Of a DNA stretch of 12,937 nt, positions 1-6,557 are shown piece after piece. Within the stretch, counting starts at the first letter, position 1; each line of letters opens with the position of its first letter. The position numbers and the translations under genes were made by a program. The notes beneath the pieces were generated by a model. That model was given only the letters and a program-made list of their open reading frames with translations, was not told the DNA's origin and made no database searches. Origin of the DNA: Candidatus Methanophagaceae archaeon (GTDB lineage: Archaea > Halobacteriota > Syntropharchaeia > Alkanophagales > Methanospirareceae); assembly GCA_013374505.1 (NCBI GenBank), contig QENJ01000010.1:1-12937 (forward strand). Direction: 5' to 3'.

Positions 1-561
1 ATATTCCGAAGCACTCGCCAGAATCTCATCCAGCAGTTTTAATGAATTCATGCCCAGATTCTTCAATTTCAGTTTCTGCCGGATAACACCAGCAAAAAGA
101 TGCTCAAAGAAATTTGTTGCCCTTCTTGTTGGTACCGCCTTGCCGCTAAAATCCAAACATTCATTTGGATGAAACAAAAACACTACGAGCTTTTCGGTTC
201 GTTTGGCTTCAAAAAACAAATAGTTCCGTAATAACTTTGTGATTGACGGGCTTATTCTCATTACTGTACCAGTGAAAGAAAATAACAAAGCAGATATCGG
301 TATCTCCAGTATATTTGAGTTACCTTTTCTTGTTATGGCTTCATACGACAAAAAATACGGATTTCGCGGTGCAACCAACCATCTTAGCTTTCGCTTTGAC
401 CCAAAAGTAAACGGACCGTCAAATCGCTGCGGACATATAGAACTGTCGGAAGTAAACCCGGTTTCTTCTAACGCATTTACCGTATCGCCATTAAGTCGCA
501 ATGCCGGTGCCCGGAACGATTCGATTTTACCGGCAAGTGATTCTATTACCTTTTTAGCTTT
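1..561 (-). pseudogene. Polysaccharide deacetylase, C-terminal part after in-frame stop; runs off window
   Basis: This is the same reading frame as the 562-858 segment, continued beyond its TAA stop at 562-564. It stays open to the window edge. It begins KAKKVIESLAG and soon carries an FRAP motif (the Arg-x-Pro motif 3 of NodB-type deacetylases), then a hydrophobic barrel-like stretch ending in VVFLFHPNE, which fits the His-containing last motif of the family. No frameshift is needed to join it to the upstream half, so one nonsense codon is the only visible lesion here. I infer a pseudogene or a strain-specific stop. A plus-strand open frame over the same bases is only its antisense shadow. 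Confidence 0.72.
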
Positions 562-858
562 TTAAAGCTCGGTCAGTTGCTCTGCATAGCTTAATATATC
601 AAGAGCCTTATCTTCCGCGTGGCTATAGCTGTGACAGCCAATCTCATGTCCGTGTGCCTTAACTAAATCAACCGAATCCGGTACGAGTTCACACATAGTC
701 CCTGTGAAATAGAACGTACATTTTATGTCGTGTCTTGCATACAGGTCGAGCAAACGCGGCAAACCCTGTTTATGAACCTTTTCCGCTGTTTCTGCATCAA
801 ATCGGTTCAAAGGTATGGAGAAACTTTCCACGTCGTTTGTCATGAGGAAATACATCAT
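562..858 (-). pseudogene. Polysaccharide deacetylase (NodB-like), N-terminal part, ends at premature TAA
   Basis: The reading frame starts at GTG 864 or, more likely, at ATG 858 or 855, giving MYFLMTNDVESFS. The TNDVE segment matches the metal-binding Asp motif 1 of carbohydrate esterase family 4 (usually TFDDG or TFDVE). HEIGCHSYSH matches motif 2 (HxxxH). Members of this family remove N-acetyl groups from polysaccharides such as cell-surface glycans. The frame stops at TAA (562-564) after AEQLTEL, in a helix that normally leads to the FRAP motif, and the rest of the enzyme follows in the same frame. Next to it lies a FemAB-like remnant, a typical partner in surface-polysaccharide clusters. 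Enzyme identity is well supported. Whether any function remains is doubtful. Confidence 0.75.
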
Positions 859-904
859 GACCACGCTACATTTAAAGTCGAAAAGATTGTTCTTGCTCGG
901 ATCT

Positions 905-1033
905 TCATTTCAGCATACCGGTTTGATGCTCTTTATTCCATTCAAGCATAGATTGCCCGCACTTTTCCTCTTCTTCTACGTCATCGTAGATCAGCCCAAT
1001 GATTTTTCCCTTTAGTTTCTTGGAAACACTCAT
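905..1033 (-). CDS. Short ORF, 42 codons, possible frameshifted continuation of the FemAB-like gene
   Basis: It begins at ATG 1033, two bases after the TAA of the FemAB-like stub (TAAAATG), and encodes MSVSKKLKGKIIGLIYDDV followed by an acidic stretch and LEWNKEHQTGMLK. I do not recognise it as a standalone protein. The KGKIIGLI segment would suit the beta-strand that follows the N-terminal region in FemAB/GNAT proteins, so it may be the same gene continued in another frame. It may also be chance. No ribosome binding site is evident; translation could only be by re-initiation. Confidence 0.25.
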   Translation of the reverse strand: MSVSKKLKGKIIGLIYDDVEEEEKCGQSMLEWNKEHQTGMLK

Positions 1034-1034
1034 T

Positions 1035-1163
1035 TTAGTTTTCTCTTTTTTGGCTTTCATAAACCTCAGCCATCTCCAGCATCTGGAATATATCGCCCTG
1101 CGGATGATTCAACACGAATTCGCTCCACTGCTTCGTATCCGGCGATTCCGTTATTTCAATCAT
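1035..1163 (-). pseudogene. FemAB-like (GNAT fold) acyl/aminoacyl transferase, N-terminal stub
   Basis: The frame starts at ATG 1163, overlapping the TGA of the upstream PIN remnant as ATGA. It encodes 42 residues that include KQWSEFVLNHPQGDIFQ and EMAEVYESQKREN. This W-x-x-F-V-x-x-HPxGxIFQ pattern is typical of the N-terminus of FemAB-related proteins, normally over 300 residues, often found in archaeal and bacterial surface-polysaccharide clusters. The frame then stops, and only about 170 bp remain before the deacetylase start, so most of the gene is gone. The neighbouring deacetylase and this stub probably come from one former surface-glycan operon. Confidence 0.5.
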
Positions 1164-1467
1164 GTTTCTCCCATTAACATAGCTTCATTGACGCTCATAT
1201 CCGCAAGTAGTTTCATGTCAAATCCAATAGTAGAACTTTTCAATCGCTTATAAAGTTTCTTATCATTCGTGATCAAAAAAGAACTGGCTTTCATAACCAC
1301 AGCCGCTAATACGCTGTCAATCCCACACCCTTTTATTTGTGCAATAAAGGGTAATAATTCCTCGAATATGTTCGCATCCAAAGAAAGTATCACTCTTCTC
1401 TCACTTCGTCCAATACCGACTGTGGATCTTCGACTATAATTTTCGTTGTTATACACTTCTTTAGCAT
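1160..1467 (-). pseudogene. PIN-domain (VapC-like) protein remnant, N-terminus missing
   Basis: From GTG 1456 an open frame of 98 codons ends in the C-terminal half of a PIN domain: GIDSVLAAVVMKASSFLITND with a following KKLYKRL, i.e. the third and fourth acidic positions (D in GIDS, D in ITND). The usual N-terminal acidic motif and first 60 or so residues are absent, and the first 20 codons (YSRRSTVGIGRSERR) look out of frame. In the neighbouring frame, ATG 1467 starts MLKKCITTKIIVEDPQSV followed by LDEVREE and TGA at 1390. That is protein-like and would join naturally to VILSLDANIFEEL after a one-base change. I infer a PIN gene that is both truncated and frameshifted. A PIN toxin would be an Mg-dependent ribonuclease; this one is probably dead. 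Confidence 0.5.
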
Positions 1468-1486
1468 TTTCAAATCCGCACCCTAA

Positions 1487-1888
1487 CTACCTCGCAGTAA
1501 CGAACAATTCCAAAGCCTCTTCTTTGCTCAATCGTTGCCGCTCCCTCTGGTCTTCCCACAACTTTCTGAAACCATAAAAATACTCATAAAGTTCATAAAT
1601 ATCTCGCGTATATACTACCTTTCCATGCTCTATCACATCCATTTGAATATAAAGCGGCATAAGCTCGAATAAGCGTACATCATACCGCACATCCTTAACA
1701 TTTGCCAAAATCGCCCTTGAAAATCGAACCTTATCCGCCACCAATGGTGCAACAACGCAGACATCTATGTCACTTCGCTCAGTACTCGCACCCGTTGCCA
1801 CAGAACCATATATCAGCATACCCAAAACATCATCAATCAAGAACTTGAAGTACTCCATCATCTTTATTCCTGCTTCTTCTGCATCCAT
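1487..1888 (-). CDS. mntA: MntA-like minimal nucleotidyltransferase antitoxin
   Basis: This 133-residue protein has the polymerase-beta-type motif G28-S29-x10-D40-I-D42 (IYGSVATGASTERSDIDV), with a third candidate catalytic Asp in VRYDVRLF (D70). That is the signature of MntA antitoxins. In studied type VII systems MntA transfers AMP to a Tyr of the partner HEPN ribonuclease and silences it. The start at 1888 overlaps the end of the hepT-like gene by 25 bp. The alternative ATG at 1861 would sit just after the hepT stop and leave 19 residues before the GS motif. Tight overlap with the HEPN gene supports the pairing. The stop is followed within 30 bp by the PIN remnant. Confidence 0.85.
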   Translation of the reverse strand: MDAEEAGIKMMEYFKFLIDDVLGMLIYGSVATGASTERSDIDVCVVAPLVADKVRFSRAILANVKDVRYDVRLFELMPLYIQMDVIEHGKVVYTRDIYELYEYFYGFRKLWEDQRERQRLSKEEALELFVTAR

Positions 1889-2289
1889 TGCTCCGTCACC
1901 TCCACAAATTTGGCTATCTCCGGTAGCAATTCTTCTATGCTAACGAATGCAATGAAATCCTCCAGGTGATTATAGCGATGCACCAACCTATTCCTCAGCC
2001 CATTCACCTCGATTAGTGCCATTTTCATCCTAGCGTCTATGAATCCACGATTCTCTATATTTGTATAATCATCCTTTGGCACTATTTTCTCATCTTTACA
2101 TGTCATTGCAATTATGTCCATGCACGACTCTACGATTTCTTGAAATGCTTTATACACCGCCAATTTCGTCTTCTCATCTCTTATGAATTCTTCTACCTCA
2201 TAGCCCCTTATCCAATCACTTATAATTTCACTTCGCTCTATGATTACGTTTATTTTATCCTTGTAGCGCTTTATACGGTCTATATCCAT
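1864..2289 (-). CDS. hepT: HepT-like HEPN ribonuclease toxin
   Basis: The protein shows the HEPN catalytic motif R-x4-H-x-Y in LRNRLVHRYN, near its C-terminal third, within an all-helical domain of the HepT (DUF86) type. I start it at ATG 2289 (MDIDRIKRYKDKINVIIERS), because HepT proteins usually begin with this kind of helix; this gives 141 residues. The frame is open up to an ATG at 2373, but those 28 extra residues do not resemble the family. With the overlapping MntA-like gene downstream it forms a type VII toxin-antitoxin module. The toxin would cleave RNA when not AMPylated on the motif Tyr. The motif residues are intact, so the module may be active. Confidence 0.85.
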   Translation of the reverse strand: MDIDRIKRYKDKINVIIERSEIISDWIRGYEVEEFIRDEKTKLAVYKAFQEIVESCMDIIAMTCKDEKIVPKDDYTNIENRGFIDARMKMALIEVNGLRNRLVHRYNHLEDFIAFVSIEELLPEIAKFVEVTEQWMQKKQE

Positions 2290-2436
2290 TGTATAACAGG
2301 GATGATTTTTTATGGAGAGAACTTTTTCCGTCTGCATGCTCAGCGATGCAAATTCGCCCAAGTCGAATTGCATTCATGAGGTCTGAGGTACCCACCATTA
2401 ATAGTGATGCTTGTGTTACCATTCCGCTTGCTCCTT

Positions 2437-2787
2437 CTAAGTAGCAATTCTCAAACCCCCGGCACCAAGCCAGAACACGTAATCCGGGTCTTTCAACCAT
2501 GCCTTAAACGAAGGTGCCCATGCAAACATGCATTCACCTTTACTCAACAACGCAGCCGCTTTTTCGTAGCCACGCTTGAATATCCGTGCGCCTTTCGTCA
2601 CTTTCAATTTCTCCACAAGCACCGACAGCTTACTCACAACCAGCTCGTTTATTATCGTACCTTGCCTCCGTGAATACCAAAGCGAAGCCTGGAACAAAGC
2701 TTTCTCTAATCTACGTAGTTTGCGCCAGTTACCGTTCCTCAAGCCTTTCCGGAAATTCGTGTGCAGGTCAGTGTATGTAAGCTGCAT
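2437..2787 (-). CDS. Uncharacterised archaeal protein, probably C-terminally altered
   Basis: The frame is open from 2931, but the best start is ATG 2787: a TATA-like AAGCTTATAT (2811-2820) lies about 28 bp upstream, as for a leaderless archaeal transcript. The 116-residue product is basic and mostly helical, with the segments YTDLHTNFRKGLRNGNWRKL, LFQASLWYSRRQG and FAWAPSFKAWLKDPDYVFWL. I have the impression of a recurrent hypothetical family in ANME-type archaea but cannot name it or a function. The last residues (GAGGLRIAT) follow the well-formed DPDYVFWLG block abruptly, so the tail may have been changed by a deletion next to the HepT gene. The hydrophobic stretch encoded upstream of 2787 is more likely untranslated or older coding sequence. 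Confidence 0.5.
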   Translation of the reverse strand: MQLTYTDLHTNFRKGLRNGNWRKLRRLEKALFQASLWYSRRQGTIINELVVSKLSVLVEKLKVTKGARIFKRGYEKAAALLSKGECMFAWAPSFKAWLKDPDYVFWLGAGGLRIAT

Positions 2788-2810
2788 ACTCTGTATTTCG
2801 TTTTTGTAGC

Positions 2811-2820
2811 ATATAAGCTT
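2811..2820 (-). promoter_or_regulatory. TATA-like box for the 2437-2787 gene
   Basis: AAGCTTATAT on the minus strand is centred about 28 bp before ATG 2787. This would place the transcript start at or beside the start codon. It is a pattern match only. Confidence 0.4.
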
Positions 2821-2975
2821 TACCAACAAGCGCCAGTCCCACAAAAGAATTAAATCCAAAAATAGCGGAAAAAGAAAGACAAATAGGGCTTTAAACCCCA
2901 AAAGAAGCGATTTTTTTATGGTCAAAATCAATTGTGGGACAGCCGCGTAACATCAAAAACTATCTGTACACACAC

Positions 2976-3000
2976 AAACAAAAACAACAAAAAAAATAAA
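2976..3000 (-). terminator. Oligo-T terminator after the FMN-binding protein gene
   Basis: On the minus strand, 14-40 bp past the stop at 3014, the sequence runs through TTTATTTTTTTTGTTG and further T-rich DNA. Consecutive T-tracts are the usual intrinsic termination signal in archaea. Confidence 0.55.
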
Positions 3001-3013
3001 TGCAGGGATACTT

Positions 3014-3415
3014 CTATACCAGCTTTTTCCCTGCCTCCGGCCCAACACTCACAGAATACACTTCTTCTACTTTTATTCGCCCTACGCTTTTCGCATCCAG
3101 TTTTAACTTCTCCTTCACAAGCTCCTTCTTTTTCGCGAATATCGCACCCTCATCCTGGAATTCCAGGAACGTGCCTTTTATCTGATAGCCCTTATAGCCC
3201 TTAAATGCAGTAACTGCTACTGTCTTTGTCGCGTCCAGATTGGCTTTTGTCTTACCCAAAAACACGTCTGCAAATGCAAGTGTTTCTTCATCTACTACCG
3301 AAAACGTCAGTACCGGTACAACATTCAATTTCCCGGCGGCATCAACAGTCGCAATTGCTTTTGAAACGCCCCAGTCGTTAAACATATCCATAACTTCCTT
3401 CGGCATCTTCACCAT
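3014..3415 (-). CDS. Pyridoxamine 5'-phosphate oxidase-like FMN-binding protein
   Basis: This 133-residue protein has the split-barrel flavin fold pattern. An N-terminal helix (MPKEVMDMFNDWGVSKAIAT) is followed by alternating strands, including GKLNVVPVLTFSVVDEETLAFADVFLGKT and the KTVAVTAFKGYKGYQIKG region where FMN-binding residues usually lie, then a C-terminal VGRIKVEEVYSVSVGPEAGK. Members of this family bind FMN or F420 and reduce varied substrates; the exact substrate is not readable here. A strong ribosome binding site (GGAGGTGA, 3426-3433) lies 10 nt before ATG 3415, and a TATA box at 3466-3474. The gene is monocistronic with an oligo-T terminator. Start and family are well supported. 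Confidence 0.8.
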   Translation of the reverse strand: MVKMPKEVMDMFNDWGVSKAIATVDAAGKLNVVPVLTFSVVDEETLAFADVFLGKTKANLDATKTVAVTAFKGYKGYQIKGTFLEFQDEGAIFAKKKELVKEKLKLDAKSVGRIKVEEVYSVSVGPEAGKKLV

Positions 3416-3422
3416 TTCTTTT

Positions 3423-3474
3423 CTCTCACCTCCTTTTCCTTTTACCTTACCATAAATCCGTGCTACTATAAATT
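3423..3474 (-). promoter_or_regulatory. Promoter and ribosome binding site of the FMN-binding protein gene
   Basis: On the minus strand the TATA element AATTTATAG (3466-3474) is preceded by an A-rich BRE-like stretch. A start point near 3441 is expected. AGGAGGTGAGAG (3423-3434) is an almost ideal Shine-Dalgarno sequence and fixes the start at ATG 3415. Confidence 0.65.
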
Positions 3475-3491
3475 AGTTTCTGCAATCTGAT

Positions 3492-4049
3492 TTATAGGTT
3501 CGGTAGCTCAGGATTGATCCATTTACTCACTTCTCTTCGTTCTGTTGGCGACTCCCCCCTTTTCATCTTCTTCACATACCCCTTCAACGCATGTGCTATG
3601 TAGTTTGCCGCTGCGCTTAGTAACCAGCTATTGATGCTCTTTGTATTCCTGTATCGCCTCAGCAGTTTCGGCATAACAGTTAGATTATGGTCTATGCACC
3701 CACCCATGAGCTGCCAGTGTTCAGGCGTCATCTTCGCCATGGTGAACGATTCATCACTGTTTAACGCGGTACCTCGCATAGAAACGAAGTTCATTGGCAC
3801 GATAAGAGACGAAATACCTTTCAAATCATCTACCAGTTCCACGCTTTTAATCACATCATCTGCAGTTTCACCCGGAAGACCGTTTATCACTGTTGCTGCG
3901 TTAAACCAGTTATTGTCATCGAGGATACCAAAAGCTTGTTTCATTATCTCCTGCCATTTGTCAGGTGACGAAGGCAATGCTTTACCGTGCATGTAGGCTG
4001 CAATCAGTCTCGCGCTACCAGTCTCTATCCCCGTTTGTGCACCCCCAGC
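3492..4049 (-). CDS. B12-binding radical SAM protein, C-terminal part (frameshifted)
   Basis: This segment continues the protein encoded from 5065 but in another frame. The true continuation reads GGAQTGIETGSARLIAAYMH, a typical radical SAM glycine/GIETGS-type SAM-contact region, then NAATVINGLPGETADDVI (the usual I-x-GLPGET motif of B12-type radical SAM enzymes) and a C-terminal helical tail ending at NPELPNL. An ATG-initiated frame exists from 4076, but its first codons (MLFHARSRLA) are out-of-frame readings of the upstream half. One added G in the G5 run at 4042-4046 would fuse both halves into a protein of about 524 residues. So this is half of a gene, not a separate one. Confidence 0.75.
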   Translation of the reverse strand, partial: AGGAQTGIETGSARLIAAYMHGKALPSSPDKWQEIMKQAFGILDDNNWFNAATVINGLPGETADDVIKSVELVDDLKGISSLIVPMNFVSMRGTALNSDESFTMAKMTPEHWQLMGGCIDHNLTVMPKLLRRYRNTKSINSWLLSAAANYIAHALKGYVKKMKRGESPTERREVSKWINPELPNL

Positions 4050-5065
4050 CAATCTTGATCGAGCATGGAATAGCACGTCTCTGAGACCGCTTTTACGAGG
4101 TTGGGATTATGATACACACTGGCAAGGGCTACGTGACTCACACCTATACTCTTAATCCCTTCTACGGCTGCAACACCTCGGAACAGCTTCAGAACACACT
4201 CGTCATCTGGAGATACACCTCTGACTCCGTAACGGAGGACATCCTCGGAATGAAGACTGATGGAACGCTGTCCCGCATCTACATTTGTCTTCACATCCCG
4301 TGCAATATGCTCAACTGATTTGAATCTGAGCTTTTGCATATCCGGCGTACAGAATGAGCAGCCTCTTCCACAGCCCCTGCTTATCTCTACCAGTCCATGA
4401 ATTGTGGCACCCAGAATGTTAGGTATCTCTTCTGTGTATGGCACTTTTCCTTTTAATATCCGCGGCAGTTTCTCGCCTTCAAGTATGGATTTGAACATTT
4501 CGGGACCGCTGAGTTCGCCTTCGCCAAGAAGGACATGATCTATGTTCAGTTTCTCCATAATCGCTTCATCCGCTAACTGCCATGCCGCCTTACCTCCTGC
4601 CACCACTATATTAGCCTTCATTACCGGGTTATTCATCAGTTCAAAAAACTTCACACGGTTGTACGGCGGCCCTGTATCAAGCATATCCACGAACTCCGAA
4701 GTTGGTGGATTGATACCCAAGAAATCGTGTCCCGCAATCCCTATTATTTCCGTCCGGTTGCCTACTACAGTCGTCAAATCACGCGGGTGAACAACCGCGA
4801 CTTCTTCTGTACCTAGCATTTCTGCTAAAGATGCCTCTATAACCCGGTGTCCAAAATCGGAATACAACGCTCTTCCGTTTCGTCTTGGCACAGGCGGTGC
4901 GAAAACGCGGAAATAAAACCAATCAGGCACGATACCTTGCGGCATGCAGGTAGAGAATCCCATGAATATGCCCCAACGATACCTGCTCATCATTGTTTCA
5001 TCTGCTGTCAGCACGATTTTAGGACTTATATCAGTTTTCCGGGATGGAACTCCGATTTTTTGCAT
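4025..5065 (-). CDS. B12-binding radical SAM protein, N-terminal and catalytic part
   Basis: This 346-codon frame starts at ATG 5065, two bases after the stop of the regulator gene. Residues up to about 200 form a cobalamin-binding-like domain (IIGIAGHDFLGINPP, ANIVVAGGKAAWQLAD, HVLLGEGE). The radical SAM core follows with C232-x3-C236-x2-C239 in EISRGCGRGCSFCTPDM, which would hold the [4Fe-4S] cluster. Such enzymes use SAM and often methylcobalamin for methylations or rearrangements; the substrate cannot be told. The last seven codons after DWLG are a frameshift artefact ending at TAG, and the real C-terminus lies at 3492-4049 in another frame. Close spacing to the regulator implies one transcript. 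Confidence 0.82.
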   Translation of the reverse strand: MQKIGVPSRKTDISPKIVLTADETMMSRYRWGIFMGFSTCMPQGIVPDWFYFRVFAPPVPRRNGRALYSDFGHRVIEASLAEMLGTEEVAVVHPRDLTTVVGNRTEIIGIAGHDFLGINPPTSEFVDMLDTGPPYNRVKFFELMNNPVMKANIVVAGGKAAWQLADEAIMEKLNIDHVLLGEGELSGPEMFKSILEGEKLPRILKGKVPYTEEIPNILGATIHGLVEISRGCGRGCSFCTPDMQKLRFKSVEHIARDVKTNVDAGQRSISLHSEDVLRYGVRGVSPDDECVLKLFRGVAAVEGIKSIGVSHVALASVYHNPNLVKAVSETCYSMLDQDWLGVHKRG

Positions 5066-5067
5066 CT

Positions 5068-5517
5068 TTAAACTTCCCGGTTATCCGTTGCTGTTTCTGC
5101 CTTTTTCAGATATGTGATTGCATGGTCAACTTTAGCGTTTAGAGATTCGAGGCCTTTTATCCCTTCTAGGTCACGCCCTAACTGGTTGAGATACCCTTGT
5201 ACCTTCTCACGTTCCGCTTTTATCAGATCCACAAAGTTCACGTTTGCCACGTACAGGTTTTTTCTGATACTTCTGACCCGTTCTACCAAACCCAGCCGTA
5301 TGAGCGTGTTCAGATAGTTTATAGTTGAAGAATAGGCGTAGTTTGTTTTTTCGCCTATCTCCTTTGCGGATAGCGGCTCACTGGACGTAATAAGCATGGC
5401 ATAGATAAAGCTGCAGCCTTCTCCTAAGCCCCAATTCATCATCATCGCCTTCACGTGCCGGGCTGCGCGGTCTATCGGACTCAGATATTCCGGGGATAGC
5501 CTTTCCTGATTTATCAT
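5068..5517 (-). CDS. GbsR/MarR-like winged-helix transcriptional regulator
   Basis: The protein of about 149 residues has a winged-helix domain: YAMLITSSEPLSAKEIGEKT (first helices), NYAYSSTINYLNTLIRLGLV (recognition helix region) and ERVRSIRKNLYVA (wing). It ends in a coiled-coil-like C-terminal helix (residues about 95-140) suited to dimerisation. This architecture matches GbsR-type regulators. In-frame starts exist at TTG 5541, ATG 5535 and ATG 5517; I favour 5517, because a TTTATATTG box just upstream (about 5542-5550) would give a leaderless message there. The next gene begins 2 bp after its stop, so it likely regulates or is co-regulated with the radical SAM enzyme. Confidence 0.75.
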   Translation of the reverse strand: MINQERLSPEYLSPIDRAARHVKAMMMNWGLGEGCSFIYAMLITSSEPLSAKEIGEKTNYAYSSTINYLNTLIRLGLVERVRSIRKNLYVANVNFVDLIKAEREKVQGYLNQLGRDLEGIKGLESLNAKVDHAITYLKKAETATDNREV

Positions 5518-5588
5518 AAATATTATAAATATCATAGTCAATATAAAGCAGTTCTATACAAAACTCAACCGTTAAGCAAGTTATTTCT

Positions 5589-5705
5589 TCACCTGATGTT
5601 TTTAGACGCTTTCTTTATCCTTTTCCAATCGGCTATAACCACTAAAATCCATACGATGTAAAGGAATAGTCCTTTTTTGCTATTGTGTTCCTTCTTTTGT
5701 TGCAA
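5589..5705 (-). CDS. Small single-pass membrane protein, 38 residues (candidate)
   Basis: A minus-strand frame starting with TTG 5705 encodes LQQKKEHNSKKG, one hydrophobic segment (LFLYIVWILVVIADW) and a basic tail (KRIKKASKNIR), then TGA. The lysine-rich flanks and a single 15-residue hydrophobic core are those of a small membrane protein. No ATG precedes it. The palindromic CTTTTAAAAG (5727-5736) is centred 26 bp upstream of the TTG, which would allow a leaderless transcript. It lies 70 bp upstream of the regulator gene on the same strand, so the two could be cotranscribed. I recognise no family. The main doubt is the TTG start and the short length. Confidence 0.4.
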   Translation of the reverse strand: MQQKKEHNSKKGLFLYIVWILVVIADWKRIKKASKNIR

Positions 5706-5715
5706 AAAACTGATA

Positions 5716-5746
5716 TATAACCCGAAACTTTTAAAAGGCGAACTGC
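5716..5746. promoter_or_regulatory. Divergent promoter, copy A of a repeated promoter element
   Basis: CCCGAAACTTTTAAAAGG is a near-consensus archaeal BRE plus TATA for the plus-strand lipoprotein gene. Its core CTTTTAAAAG is palindromic, so it could also serve the minus-strand small membrane protein. A 31-bp near-copy (28/31 identical) lies at 8691-8721. Confidence 0.5.
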
Positions 5747-5750
5747 CTAT

Positions 5751-6281
5751 ATGACTAAAATAAAGATGAAAAGAAAAACCATAGTGGGATTAATAGCAAT
5801 CGCAGCGGTTATAGTGGTGGCGATGTTAGCGGGGTGTATTGCCGAACATGCACCTACTTCGGTGATAGAAACGCCAGTTCCGACAGAGTTAGAAACGTCA
5901 GTTCTGACAGATCAAGATTCTGAATACATAGCTTGGGTTGCAGTTACTGGTTATAGCATCAAATCAGATCTGGATCTGATAACAAGTGCTTGCGATAGGT
6001 CTGATTATAACGATGTTGAACTGTACTCAGAAATGCTGAATGAAGATGTTACGGAGGCACTAGTGGAAATAAGACAATTTGATGATGTAATATCACCATG
6101 GTTAAAACCATCGAAAATCGAGTTTAAGTTGGCATTACGCGATCTTCAACAGGGAGCATACTACTGTAAGCAAGGTGCGAAATCTCACGATAACGCTGAT
6201 TTTGTGACTTGTGGCGATTATTTGAAAAGTGCAGGTACGCATATAAAACGAACCGCGGTGCTTGCAGGTTATAGAGAATAA
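5751..6281 (+). CDS. Secreted lipoprotein, function unknown
   Basis: This 176-residue product has a basic N-terminus, a hydrophobic signal segment (residues 10-27) and a lipobox LAGC with the lipid-anchored Cys at residue 29. It should therefore be exported and tethered to the outer face of the membrane. A Thr/Pro/Glu-rich linker (residues 33-52) leads to a helical domain of about 120 residues with three cysteines (in SACDRSD, YYCKQG, VTCGDY) and no motif I recognise. The start may be ATG 5751 or ATG 5766 (MKRKTIVG). The TATA box at about 5728-5735 favours a very short leader. It is the only clear plus-strand protein gene here. The frame continues after the TAA with 29 further protein-like codons. 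Confidence 0.75.
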   Translation: MTKIKMKRKTIVGLIAIAAVIVVAMLAGCIAEHAPTSVIETPVPTELETSVLTDQDSEYIAWVAVTGYSIKSDLDLITSACDRSDYNDVELYSEMLNEDVTEALVEIRQFDDVISPWLKPSKIEFKLALRDLQQGAYYCKQGAKSHDNADFVTCGDYLKSAGTHIKRTAVLAGYRE

Positions 6282-6371
6282 AGAACACTATCACAAAGTG
6301 AGCTCACAGAACTCATGGATTTTGACGAAGGCTTTGAGATTATGGGCTATCCAAAGCCAAAACCATTATAG
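6282..6371 (+). other. In-frame extension past the lipoprotein stop
   Basis: Directly after TAA 6279-6281, in the same frame, 29 codons read RTLSQSELTELMDFDEG followed by FEIMGYPKPKPL and TAG. The composition looks like a natural protein tail. It may be an older C-terminus lost through a nonsense mutation, or chance. No start codon with a ribosome binding site supports it as a separate gene. Confidence 0.3.
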
Positions 6372-6439
6372 CTATTCACTCTCACAGAGGGCTCTTCTAA
6401 TCTAACAAAATAACTCGTTAGATACAAAAATCACCACCA

Positions 6440-6501
6440 CGACCACTACTTAAGCCCCTCCGCAATTATTAATGGTTATACTATCGCAGACCTATTCTTA
6501 G
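6440..6501. repeat. 62-bp direct repeat, copy A
   Basis: It matches 8769-8830 at 56 of 62 positions with no gaps, including the block ACTTAAGCCCCTCCGCAATT and GGTTAT-CTATCGC. It lies 57 bp beyond the 3' end of the TIR gene. The upstream ATCTAAC...GTTAGAT (about 6398-6422) could form a hairpin. Confidence 0.8.
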
Positions 6502-6557
6502 GAATATTGTTTTTTAAAAGTAGTCTCTTACACAGTGTTAAGTGGTACATATTAACT

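Noticed and set aside
562..564. TAA recoding as a sense codon in this organism
   Set aside because: TAA ends other genes here at sensible places (HepT at 1864, regulator at 5068), and known archaeal recoding uses TAG or TGA.
239..565. 108-codon plus-strand frame
   Set aside because: The minus strand here encodes the FRAP-containing half of the deacetylase; the plus frame is its shadow.
2290..2373. 28-residue N-terminal extension of HepT
   Set aside because: HepT proteins normally start near the helix at residue 29 of this frame; the extension shows no family resemblance.
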